Assembly (NCBI GenBank): GCA_030849465.1
Contig: JARVLF010000019.1
Coordinates: forward strand, 675,419-739,418
DNA length: 64,000 nt
Direction: 5' to 3'
From: Moesziomyces globuligerus
Lineage: Eukaryota; Basidiomycota; Ustilaginomycetes; Ustilaginales; Ustilaginaceae
Shown here: positions 11,154 through 21,700 of the stretch, piece by piece
Layout of the letters: each line of letters opens with the position of its first letter
Position numbering within the stretch: the first letter of the stretch is position 1
The notes under the pieces: generated by a model
What the model was told of the DNA's origin: nothing
The model's database searches: none
Seen by the model: the letters and a program-made list of their open reading frames with translations, nothing else
Program-made: the position numbers and the translations under genes

Positions 11154-11164
11154 GGCGCATATCA
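11154..11164 (+). promoter_or_regulatory. Rua1-type element upstream of rua1
   Basis: GGCGCATATCA fits the recalled Rua1 consensus at all eleven positions. It sits 2.2 kb upstream of the rua1 start codon. If used, it would point to autoregulation. Confidence 0.4.
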
Positions 11165-13402
11165 AAGTGAATTTGAGGCTCGGATGGCTGTCGACCGTTC
11201 ATGCCGGGAAGATCATGGTAGTGAAAAAAGAGTCTTAACACTAATCAACCCACCTGCTTGCCAGATAGTATGCACTGTACAAGCACTTCAAGCGTGACTT
11301 TAGAGTTGTGCAACCCACGGTCAACCAAGAACAAAGGTCTCCAGTCGCAGAGGGATACCCTAGTGCGGTTTCACTTTTTTACTCACGCGTGTTGGGAAGC
11401 AGCAACACCGCCACTTGTGCTCAACAATACAGTCGCTGTGATCGTCAATCCGCGCGGCTCGTGTCTGAGTCTCAAATTGACCCAGTGTATTCCATGCCGG
11501 CGTCTTCTCCGACATGAATATGCGGTATTCTGTGCACGAGTGAGACAAGGCCAACCGCCGAGTCTACAAGTGTACGGTAGAACGCGGGGCTGCTACGACT
11601 GTCTATTCGCATACATAAAAGCGTTCTCGGCCCAAGCGCTTGCGTGACAGCGGCAGAAAGGAAGAAAGGAGTTGGAAATACCATCGTAACGCAGATGGAA
11701 GCCTACCATCCGTTAGAGTACGAGCTGCACTATCGGCATACTGTATTCGTCTGTGGCGGAGTTGCAACCTACACAAATGCTCCGAGTAGATGAGCACCAT
11801 TAGCGCCCGATGCGAGGTCGGAATTCGGTCGACGTCAAACAGCGCTAAAATTCAACCCACGATACTTTTTTTTTGGCAGAGCGCATTACCCCATGATAGA
11901 CACAGGAACAAGTCTCAAACGTGTCGCTTACCTGTGTTGAAAGGTACACTGTACAATGTATCAGCTGGTGCCGTTGCGTGGCCGTGCGTGGCTGTTGGAT
12001 TCACCCCACCATCGCCGTGGGCCGAGTCGCCGTTGGTCCAACTTGCCTGAAAAGACGCGCTCGGTTGAGACAAGAAAAAGAAGAAGCGAAGCGGAGTTTG
12101 AATCTTGTTACCGTCTCGTATATGCAAAGAGCCACCTTTGCCTTTCTCTCTGCTCGCTTCCAGAACCCGTTTCGCTTGCTCGGAGGATTTTTGCTTGGTG
12201 GCCGATAGAAGGTGTACAGGGTGTCAGCTCTGGTATCGGTACGAGATGATATTCCAAAGGAACATCGAGCCGAACACCTTACAGCTCACAGCTCGATTGA
12301 AGAAAAAAAAAGATCGCCTAGCCGGCCAATCAGTCTTGTGCCGTCAGTCTTGTGACTAATCGAACGTGCTCCGGTCGGCCATGGTCTCGGATCCCCTCGT
12401 CCCCAGGGAGGTAGAGAGGACCCCGCAGGTGCTGCCGGTTCCACAAGCAGCCCGCCGACACCTGCGAATCTTGCCGACGTGGGTCTGCCGCTGTGGCGCT
12501 GCAAGGCTTCCACTGTACCAGCATCCGAACCTTATTCTGGCTGGAAACGGGACCCCGAGGACTCTGTTTAGCTCCTTACGGCTGACAACTGCCCGGACCC
12601 AACTGATAATGCAAGCTAATGCCATACAAAGCATGGCTTGTGTGCAGTTATGCCAAAGAGAGTATGGCTTGGAGGTCACGACGGCGTGGATCACTCTGTC
12701 TCTTGTTCGGTACCTGTTTCGGCTCCCCTTGGTCAGTCGCATTTCCCACGCTCGGTTATGTTCTTTTGGCTTCCGGCATTCATGCAAAGTGTGTACTCAC
12801 TCTAAAGAGAGAGCGAGATGATATGCAAGCTCGCACGTGAACACATTCACATGCACTCTTGGACACGCTAACTGCACTTTGGCCTTCTCCTCACTGCAGG
12901 AACCTCATCGCTCGTTGCACGTTGCTAAGATTGTGTATCTGTGCCACCCATCATGCCCTCGTGTTTCGAGGGTAGCAGCAGCATCACTTTGCCACTCATT
13001 GCCACGGTGGCCTCGGATTGCCACTAACTTAGTGTAGGCAGATCAAGGGACCCCCTCTGCCCTGCAGATGCCGGCACATTTGCCAACAATACAACACTGT
13101 GCCTTGTTCGGTGGCTACGCCGGCCGTATCATACACAGCAGGGGCACGACAGGGCAATGTGTGGCAATCCAACGTGGCCCACTCTCCGATTGAACCCCAT
13201 TCTCTACTCAGTACCTGAACTAGCAACCTTGGCAGCCGCCACGATACCTGTTACGTACTCTTCTGTCCCTTACTCTGCAACCACAAGTACTTATCCGATC
13301 CGGCATCCCTTCCCTTCCCGACCATCCCGTCGGACGTCCTCCAACCTTCTCCGCCCGCTACCTTCTCCACTTTGCTGTCCTCTTCCCTATACTACCGTCA
13401 AG

Positions 13403-15475
13403 ATGGCTACTACAGTAAGCAACAGCTACGCCGCTACAGGCGCAAGCCAAGACACACGAACCCAGCCGCAGCAACCCGGTAGCACGCCAACATACGCCTC
13501 CCTGGGCAACTATCTCTTCGCACCCCAGACACCATCCCGGGTCCTCTCCCCACAATACGCCTTCGGCGAAGGTGTGAAGGACAGACAGCTGCTGAACCAG
13601 CTCCTTCTTGAACCTTCATCGCCCACGTCTACTGCTGTCGACGGTATGTGGACCGATCCTAACATGCAGTCTACCCCTGCAATCCCATCAAGCTCGACGG
13701 CTACATTCGATGCTCTTAGTGCAGCTCAAGCTCAAGACACCAAGACGGAAGGCTTCACACCTACCTGGTCTGACTTCCTCATGCCGCTATTGGAGGCGTG
13801 TGAGGCCGATCCGTCCAACGGATCTTCGGTGTCGTCTTCGTCTTGGTCCGACTTTACGCCCTCCAGCTCGACTGCTCAGCAAGTCTCACCGGTCAGCCAG
13901 GGTCCAGACCCAACTCTGCCTTCCACAACAACACCCATCAAGTCACTGGATACTGTCATGCCAGACCTGACACTCGGCGAGACACTTCGAGACGCTCAAC
14001 CCACACAGCCAGCACAGCGTCCGACCATCAAACAGGATCAAGTCGATACCCTAGCCTCGTGGCTCGACCAAGACGTCTGCTCCACCTCTGCTCCTCAACG
14101 CAAGCCTCACCCGGTGGAGAGAACCCATAGCAACGTATCCAGCCGCCAGCCTACCCGCGCCAACTCGCCCAAGCAAAAATCGCGCTCCACACAGCCCTCG
14201 CGTCGTCCCAGCAACGGATACGGATTCATCCCGCTCATGGACCCGCAGGGCCTACTGTGGGCAGCATGGATGCTAAACTCTTTGAGTCAGATGTCTGCCT
14301 ACCAAGGCGGGCAGGGTATGGAGCACATGGTCGATTCTCCTGCCTCCGACTGCTCCACTTCGCTTTTCGACGAGGATTGTCACCAGGATGCGGACGAGCA
14401 CATGGACGAGGTTGAGGGAGAGGCAGAAAGAGCTCTGCAGAGGAGCTGGCCTCTAGTTCAACCTCCGTTTGACAGCATGGCTTTTGCTCAAGGTACAGGA
14501 GTGGGTAGGAGTAGCTCTTGGCCCATGCCTCTGCCTGCCAACTTGATGGAGCTGCAGCAGAACTTTTTGCGCGGTCAGCAGAGTTACCCTCCTCATGCTC
14601 ACCACCACCCTCAGCGAAGCAAGATGCGCAACTCGATCTCGTCCGGTTCGAACAGCGCTCGAAAGCAAAAGGAGGAAGTGGTAAGGCCTGCGATTCGCAG
14701 CAGGAGACAGTCTTGGGCTGACCAGAGGCAGGGTCGTAGTCGAAGTGCTTCCTCGGCATCAGAGAGTGGGAAAGATGTCAAGACTGCTTTAGAGTGGAGT
14801 CGTGTCGCTTCGAGGAAACCACCTTCTCGAACAAGTTCGATCTCGAGACCAAGTACGGCCAACTCCTCCCTGGGGGCTTCCATGGCTATGACTACCACCA
14901 CTGCACCTTCCACCTCTACAACCAGCACCGACAGCGCCAGCAGCAGCGCCAACTCGGTCGGCTTCACCATCACGGACAAAATCATCCTCCCACCCCGAGC
15001 CGGCTCCACCGAAGAAGAGATCCACTACCCACCCCCCGCCGACACCCTCCTCTGCATGACCAACAACTCTGGCCCCACAATCTCACCCTCCACACAAGCC
15101 TCAGAAGCAGTGGAAGAAGTCGCCAACCTCTTCCCCTCGGACCTCTACGCCCCGCGCTTCACTCGCCGCGGCGAATGCGGTCGCGAAGGATGGTGCTCCA
15201 TCTGCCCGCAAGGCGACTGGTACAGCATGAAGCGATCCCAGTATCTCTACCACATGCAGTTCGATCACGGCATATCCAACTTGACACGACGATTCTTCCA
15301 TCCTCCAGAGTCACTGCGGATCTGGAACGACGCGGTGAGTAAGACGGATGGACGGTGCCATCATTGCAAGAAATGGATTCCGATCTCTTTCGGTCCTAAA
15401 CGCAAAAGAGACTGGAAGGCATGGTTCAAGCACGCGAGGAAATGTCATAGAGACGATAGTGGATGTCCGATTTAG
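13403..15475 (+). CDS. rua1: C2H2 zinc-finger activator of the ustilagic acid cluster
   Basis: A 690-residue regulator matching Rua1, the cluster-specific activator of ustilagic acid genes. The long N-terminal part is Ser/Thr/Pro/Gln-rich, typical of activation regions. The C-terminal part carries two zinc-binding units of the Rua1 type: C598-x2-C601-x15-H617-x4-H622 and C652-x2-C655-x21-H677-x4-H682, with WYSMKRSQYLYHMQFDHG spanning the first. The frame is open from 13157. I chose the ATG at 13403 (MATTVSNSYA) because the upstream codons look like Ser/Pro leader and TATA-type sequence (CCCTATACTACC) lies just before it. It is published as nuclear and required for expression of the whole cluster. 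It stands at the left border of the cluster. Confidence 0.92.
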   Translation: MATTVSNSYAATGASQDTRTQPQQPGSTPTYASLGNYLFAPQTPSRVLSPQYAFGEGVKDRQLLNQLLLEPSSPTSTAVDGMWTDPNMQSTPAIPSSSTATFDALSAAQAQDTKTEGFTPTWSDFLMPLLEACEADPSNGSSVSSSSWSDFTPSSSTAQQVSPVSQGPDPTLPSTTTPIKSLDTVMPDLTLGETLRDAQPTQPAQRPTIKQDQVDTLASWLDQDVCSTSAPQRKPHPVERTHSNVSSRQPTRANSPKQKSRSTQPSRRPSNGYGFIPLMDPQGLLWAAWMLNSLSQMSAYQGGQGMEHMVDSPASDCSTSLFDEDCHQDADEHMDEVEGEAERALQRSWPLVQPPFDSMAFAQGTGVGRSSSWPMPLPANLMELQQNFLRGQQSYPPHAHHHPQRSKMRNSISSGSNSARKQKEEVVRPAIRSRRQSWADQRQGRSRSASSASESGKDVKTALEWSRVASRKPPSRTSSISRPSTANSSLGASMAMTTTTAPSTSTTSTDSASSSANSVGFTITDKIILPPRAGSTEEEIHYPPPADTLLCMTNNSGPTISPSTQASEAVEEVANLFPSDLYAPRFTRRGECGREGWCSICPQGDWYSMKRSQYLYHMQFDHGISNLTRRFFHPPESLRIWNDAVSKTDGRCHHCKKWIPISFGPKRKRDWKAWFKHARKCHRDDSGCPI

Positions 15476-16052
15476 ATGCTTAATAGATACACATAGAGGC
15501 CAGATTGCTAGAACAGTAGAATACCGTATCAATAGATGTCTGTATAGAATGGCAAGCTTTTAATCGATCTTTGTCTTGTTCTGCTCTCTAAAGTTTGGGC
15601 CGAGTCTTTTGGCGGTATTGATCGTTCTTGACTTCAGCGAGCTGTCTCTATCTGCTTCGAATCCGCATCGAGCGCGGCTCGGATCGCCACAAGTGGGATC
15701 ACAGAAGAGCAAGATTCATCTATCAGCTGCAAGATAGCGATAGCACCATGGCAACATGACCAAGAGATAAGCCGAAATACGAAGACGATATGCACATGAA
15801 ACATCGGAAAGACCAGATCCGCAGACTGTCTCGCTCATCGCTCAAGACTTTGTTTACAGTTAGAGCGAGTTGCAGCCACTGTCGATGCTTTACCCTCCCC
15901 AAAGCTGCATTCGGCACAAAGGTCAAACCACAATCGCTCAAAGACAATCAAGAATCACATCTCACCCAAACGCTGTCTTCGAACAAAACCCAGAACCATG
16001 CATTGCAATCCACAAACCCAACATCCGCAGTTCTACAACCCAACCTTGCCAG
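15476..16052. other. convergent 3' spacer between rua1 and cyp2
   Basis: About 580 bp between converging genes. Only short unsupported frames are seen. Confidence 0.5.
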
Positions 16053-17751
16053 TTACGCCGTCTTTGCCATCCTAGGCTCGACCTCGATACAAAACTCGGG
16101 TTTGGCCAATTGGAACGTAACAAACTGTCTAAACTGCACCTCCTCGCTCCTGTCCACCGCTTTAATCCTGTATCTAGCCAAGAGAGTATACAGAACCATG
16201 CGCATCTCGTGCCAAGCAAACTTGCTACCGATACAGTTTCGTGGACCGCAGCCGAACGGCATAAACGCTTCCATGTCTGCTGGTGGAGCTGGGTCGTCGG
16301 CCGCTTCGATGCTGTCGGGAGCTAAAAAGCGTTCGGGCCAGTACTTGTGCGGTTGACTCCAGTACTCGGAACTGTAGTGAAGCGCTCGTAGGGAAGCAGA
16401 GACGGCGGTGCGCGGGGGGATAACGTGACCCAGCACAGCGGTTGATTCTTTACCTGTACGTCTGCCCAGCTCGGAGGTGACGGGATACATTCGCATCCCC
16501 TCCTGAATGCACGCATCGAGGTAAGGCGTTTCCGGTAACGCGGTGAACCCCGTAACAGGCGCATCCAGAGGCTCGCTCTCGACGGTCTCGTACAGCTTGG
16601 CCAGCTTGTGCGGGTTCTCCAGCAGCGCCTTGATGATGTACGTGATGGTGTTGGAGGTGGTTTCTCCGCCGGCGATGAGGAGTTCCACGCACTGGTCTCG
16701 AACGTGGGTGCGTGTGAGCTTCTCCTTTTGACCCTTTTGCATTTCGAGACTGGCATCGACGAGGAACTGCAAGATGTCTTTGCGCGATTCGCCCATCTCG
16801 CCTCCGTTGGTTGCGGCGGCAGCGATGCGTGCTTCGGTTTCGGCGAAGCGTGCGTCGACGAGAGGGTTGGTGAGCTTGTACACGTTGAGATCGCGCTTCA
16901 TGTACTTGTCGAAAGGTCGGCAGAAGAAGCGGATACCGCCATCGTGGAGGTACTTTGCGAGGAGGCGGTTGATCTCGGCAAACTTGCGATCGGCGTTCTC
17001 GTCATCGCGACAGGCGACGAGGTTGAAGCTGACGCCGAAAGCGGTTTCGCCGAGAATGTCCATAGCGAGGCAGGCCAGGTCTTCGTACAGGTTGAACAGC
17101 AGCGGGCCGGCCTTGCCAGATGCTTTCTGGACACGCGTGTGGTAGCCTTCAAAGAGCTTGGTGGTAGCATCGACGAGGAAGGGCTCGAGCTGCTTGGTGA
17201 ACTCGACAGCGAACGCGGGGCTCATCAAGCGACGTCGAGATCGATGGTACTCCTTGTTGGTGGTGGTAAACATGCCGGCCGTCTTGGGATCGCGCGAGAG
17301 GGAAGCGTACCAGTTGACCTTGGGCAAGTTTTCCTTGGCGAGCAGCTGTCGGATGGCGTTCTTGTCCGAGACGTAGATCTGGCGACTGCCCAGACGAAAG
17401 ATGGGACCGTATTGGGTGTGAAGCTTGTCAACGTAGCCCCACTGGGTGCCTTTGACGTAGTAGTAGAGAGCGGGAAGCATGGTCCAGTGCAGGTACCATG
17501 GTCCGGGGATGCGGCTTGTCTTGTGAAGGAAGCATGACTTGTAGCCCTGTTGGAGTGGATCGAACAAGCGTCGAGGAGTCAGCGTGAAACTCCTGAATGT
17601 AGAATGATCAAAGCGGTTGAAGTGAGGCACTTACGAGGAAAGCAGAGTAGAGCAGGAAAGCATAGACGAGGTTGAGCCAGAAGGGTCGGCCAAAAAGGCC
17701 AAACTCTCGTACATCGGCCACCTGGCGGCTGATGACGGTGTCGTTGAGCAT
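16053..17751 (-). CDS. cyp2: cytochrome P450, likely subterminal fatty acid hydroxylase
   Basis: A two-exon P450 of 536 residues. Exon 1 runs 17751-17635 and encodes [20 protein letters not shown] plus a hydrophobic ER anchor ([16 protein letters not shown]). The intron begins GTAAGT and ends CAACAG. Exon 2 runs 17546-16053 in the same phase. The I-helix motif AGGETTSNT, the K-helix EGMR and the heme loop [12 protein letters not shown] with Cys477 are all present. Published work assigns Cyp2 to subterminal hydroxylation of the long acyl chain. I assign the symbol because Cyp1 better fits the other, CYP52/CYP86-like P450 in the cluster, so the cyp1/cyp2 naming could be swapped. A further upstream exon is possible, since a pyrimidine-rich CTTGCAG lies about 30 bp before the chosen ATG. 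Confidence 0.85.
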
Positions 17752-18712
17752 CTTGAAGTTCTTGTGTGGGACGACTGCAAGGATAAGATGGGATGTGGGA
17801 AAGATGTGGTGAGCGGCATCGAGGCAAGGGTATTATATTGGAGAGTCGGCCAAGGTCTCATGAGTGGCACCGTGTCGGGAGGAGCTGCTCAAGAGTGGTG
17901 TGTCTTCAACGGACATGTTGTTGCTTGACAGGTGCAAGCTGCCAACGTCAAGAACATTGCTCGCATGTCGAAATGCGCGTGGGTGGATCATGCGCCTCCC
18001 AAGCGGTTAAGGAACGAGACCGCCGTCTGCATGGCGCTAGCATTGACGAGTCGGTGTGGCGGTGGGCAGAGAGCATGCGAAGAGTGAAGTGGAGCTGAGA
18101 ATCAGTCAGGGCTCAATTGGCCCGACCCTATGCGAATAGCCGATACCGCCATGTGCCATCGCACCGTGGTGCATGCGCATATCGTTGTTTGGTGTGCGGA
18201 AGAAAACTCGAGCAGTGTCCAATCAATACACGGCATAGTGTCTCGTGTCAAAGCAGCTTGTCAGTCCTTTGATTCCGGTTCTGTCGATGATCAATGGGTA
18301 GCAAGACGCTGAGAAGATTGAGAGCAAGGAATGGTGGTATGGAACGAAAGAAAGGTGGCTCGAGCTTGCCCCTTCGACTCAATTGAGCGAATGAAGCACG
18401 TGATGCCTCGTTGCATTCAGACCGCCAACGCTCCTGCCAATGGCGCGACTTAACACTCTTTTGCGCGCGCAAAAGCCGGCTCTCTCCATGTTGGGGCAGC
18501 CAAGACATCCCATCACTATCCAAAGGCAAAGCAAGCATGTCATCCTCACACAAAGAGCACTCGAGAGACGACACTCACACACAAAGAAGATTCATCATTA
18601 GTATGAACTTTTCGCAACCGAAGTATGAACAAGTAGTAGAAGAGTAGACAATACGAAAGCAAACACGACAACGGAGCAAATGAAGAGACAAGTCTACACA
18701 AGAACATCCAGT
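17752..18712. other. cyp2 promoter and fas2 3' region
   Basis: This 960-bp spacer holds the cyp2 promoter (AATATAATACC about 80 bp upstream of the ATG) and the end of the fas2 transcript. It contains one perfect Rua1-type site and no gene. Confidence 0.6.
18174..18184 (+). promoter_or_regulatory. Rua1-type element upstream of cyp2
   Basis: TGCGCATATCG is a perfect match to the recalled consensus and is part of the palindrome ATGCGCAT at 18173-18180. It lies about 420 bp upstream of the cyp2 start. Confidence 0.6.
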
Positions 18713-21700
18713 CTAAGCTGGAATCGAAGGGACGATGCGGTAAGAGCCGTCACTCGACTCCTTGGCTCTTGCCTCAATGTCGAGGAGCACGTCTGCTTCG
18801 TCAGCAGTAGCATAAGGAGCATCCTCCTTAATGCGCACCAAGTCGCCCTTGACCAAGAGAGAGTGCATTCGGCGGAACGTGATCTTCTGCCTCTCGTCGC
18901 GCTTGGCCTTGTACGCCTCGAGCGCCTCCTCGTCGAGCTTGCCAAGAAGGTGCGAGGCGTGCAAGATCATGGCGATACCGCCGACTTGACCGAATCCGAA
19001 CGATGTGACAAGACCGGTGTGCAGGCGTTCGCGAGGATACTGGATCGATCGACAGGGGTACATGAGTCGGTTGTAGGTGCGCAGCTCTTCAGAGATGTCG
19101 TCGGCGTTGCGGTTTCCAGCTACAATGCCGTCGTTGATGCTCTGCATGAGACCGTTGATGGCCCAAGCAGCTGCACCACCTTTGCCGTGACCACAGAGCC
19201 ACTTCTGTGCCATGGCGGGGACAGCGCGGCCCTCAGCACGACCGAGCTTGCCAAGCATGGTATGGTACACGTTGGACTCGTTCTTGTCGTTGGCCTTGGT
19301 CGAGGTACCGTGCATCGAGAGCACACCAACATCGTTGCCGTCCAGACCCCAGCTGGCCATGGCGCGCTGAAGAGGCACCGTAGCAGCCAGAACACCCTTA
19401 CCAGGAGCAGGAATCGATCGTCCCTGGCGGTCAGTGGCGGTCTGAGTGAAGGCGACGATTCCGTTGATGGGAGCGCCAATCTGGATCGCGGTGGCGGCGC
19501 TCATGACAATCTGGACACCGCAGCCCTGAGACTCGACGAAGCCACTGCGACCGCTCGTCATGGGCTTGGACATCTCCTCGGGAGCGAGACCAGCGTCGAA
19601 GGCGGCATCCGACGCGGCGGTCGCCTTCATGTTGGCAAACTCGGTCATACTCTCCTCCGAGATGCTCTCGTAGCCACCAGCAATCATGATCTTGGCCTTG
19701 CCACATCGGATCGTCTCGGCAGCCACATCGAGCGACTGCAAAGCTGTAGCGCAGGCACCGACCGTCGGCTTGATGGGACCGCAAGACGAGAGCAAGAGAA
19801 GGTTGGTCCAGCCAGCGACCGTGTTGATGAAGGTCTCCTGCAAGATGTCCTTCTGCACCTCAATGTCCTGCCTGCGATCCTTGAACATCTTGGCAAGCGA
19901 GTGAAGTCCTCCCATGGCTGAGCCGAGCGAAGTGCCCACCTCAGAGACATGGACGTGCTTGTAGAGCTCGTAAGGATCGTCGATGCCCGACTGAACCAGC
20001 GCTTCGGCAATGCAGACGAGAGCATACAGTGCCGTCTCATCAGTCTGCGACACAATGTCGCTGGGGATACCATAGCGAGCAGGGTCCCATCCGGTGGGCA
20101 GCTGGCCGGCAACGTGACGATCAAAGCGGTTGGCCTTGGGGACAAAGATGCTGGCGCCTCTCTTGAGCTTGAGATGCCACGTCTTGGTCTCGTCGTCCTG
20201 CCAGACGATCGCGCGGTCTCCGTGAGCAAGGCGGAAGCGTTCGGCCTCGGTGGCCGAGACCTCGAGCGGTCCGAGATCGTGTGTGAGTTCGACCTCCTGC
20301 TGGATCACCTTGCGTTCGGGATCGAAGCCATGCATCAGCTCGGGCTCGACAAGTCGGATACCGGCGTGCTGCTCCACCTGCCTTGCGTATCGTGCACGCA
20401 TCTGAACATCAGCGACAGGCTCGCCAGTCTTGACATCAATCCAGCCAACGTAGCTGCGGCCATCGGGCAGGCGGCCGTTGAAGTGCTTGATGTGACCAGT
20501 GAGCCAAGCCATCTCGACCAATCCTTCCAGACTCCAAGCATCGCTGATCTCCCTCTCCCAGCGCGTCCTCGATGAGCCCCAAGGTCCGACCTCGGCGAAG
20601 CCAGAGATGACAATCACCTGGTCAAGGTCTACCGGATGGCTGCTCTTGGCAATGCGGTCGCAGACCTGCTTCGCATCGAGCGTGGGGTAGGCAAAGTGGT
20701 GCAAGCTGCGAGGCTCGATCTCGGCGCGGCGGTAGTGGTCTTCGGTGACACGAGTCGAGGTAGTCGTCTTGAAGCGGAGGCTGTTCTCGGACAGGAGCGC
20801 CTTCTTGACAGCAGAACGGCGCTGCCATTCCTGGTGAGCATCTCGCATCGCTTTGCCGGGAGACTCGATAAGCGAAGCTCGACCCGTCAGGTCAAGAAGG
20901 ATGGGTCGGAGCTGGTTGACGGAAGCAAACTCGGGCTCGACGAGACCCATGAGGTTGAACGCCATCTCGCCAGTGCTGAAGGTGCGGCATCCGAGCTGCG
21001 TCTCGAGCGACTCTGCCACAATGTCCGAGGCGGCCATCAGGTCTGTACCACGGCACATGCCGATGCGAGCACCGGCGATCGAGAGGTACCTGGCCCAATC
21101 CTCGCTCTCGAACGTGTTGAGCAACGTCTCGAGGCCGATCTTGCTAGGTCCATAGAGACCATCCCCACCGAGTACACCGTGGTTGAACGAGAGAGGAAGA
21201 AGGACTTGAGTGGGGCGGTGAAGATAACCTTTCTGAGCCTTGGCAGTCTTGATGCAACCCAGGAGGCGGATCACGTTGGTGAGCATGACGCGGTGAGCCA
21301 GCTCGCTCTTGTCGTCGATGCCATCAATGTTGCGACCGTTCTCTGAGATGGCAGCGAAGGGTACCAAGACATCAACGTCGATACCGAGCGTGGTGTAAAC
21401 GTAGTCGACCAAGGCTTGCGTGTCCTTGTTACTGCCCTGGTTGAATGGCAAGACAATCAGCTGAGAGCCGCGAGCGCCGTCGTGGCGGTAGGTCTCTTGG
21501 TAGACCTTGAGCTTCTTGGGCGAGAAGGTCGAGGTGGTCACAATGACACGAGCACCGCCAAGCAGGAAGCGGCGCATGACCTCGAAACCGATCGATCCTT
21601 GGCCGACACCGGTGAGGAGGACGTCAAGACCAGCGTAGCTACTGCCTCGGTCGGCAAGCTTGGAGAGGCCACGGAAGTAGATCTCGGTCAGCTCGTCGTC

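Larger units (their letters stand above)
8396..13402. other. gene-poor 5-kb region upstream of rua1
   Basis: No convincing gene is seen over 5 kb. It holds a copia-type retroelement relic (about 8640-8900), a short GA-rich stretch near 10208-10233, and two perfect matches to the Rua1-type element (9935-9945 and 11154-11164). Many unrelated short frames overlap on both strands. The length of this region is unusual for a compact smut genome. Confidence 0.6.

Noticed and set aside
16608..17537. A 309-codon plus-strand frame opposite cyp2
   Set aside because: Antisense to a P450 with all motifs intact; no domain of its own.
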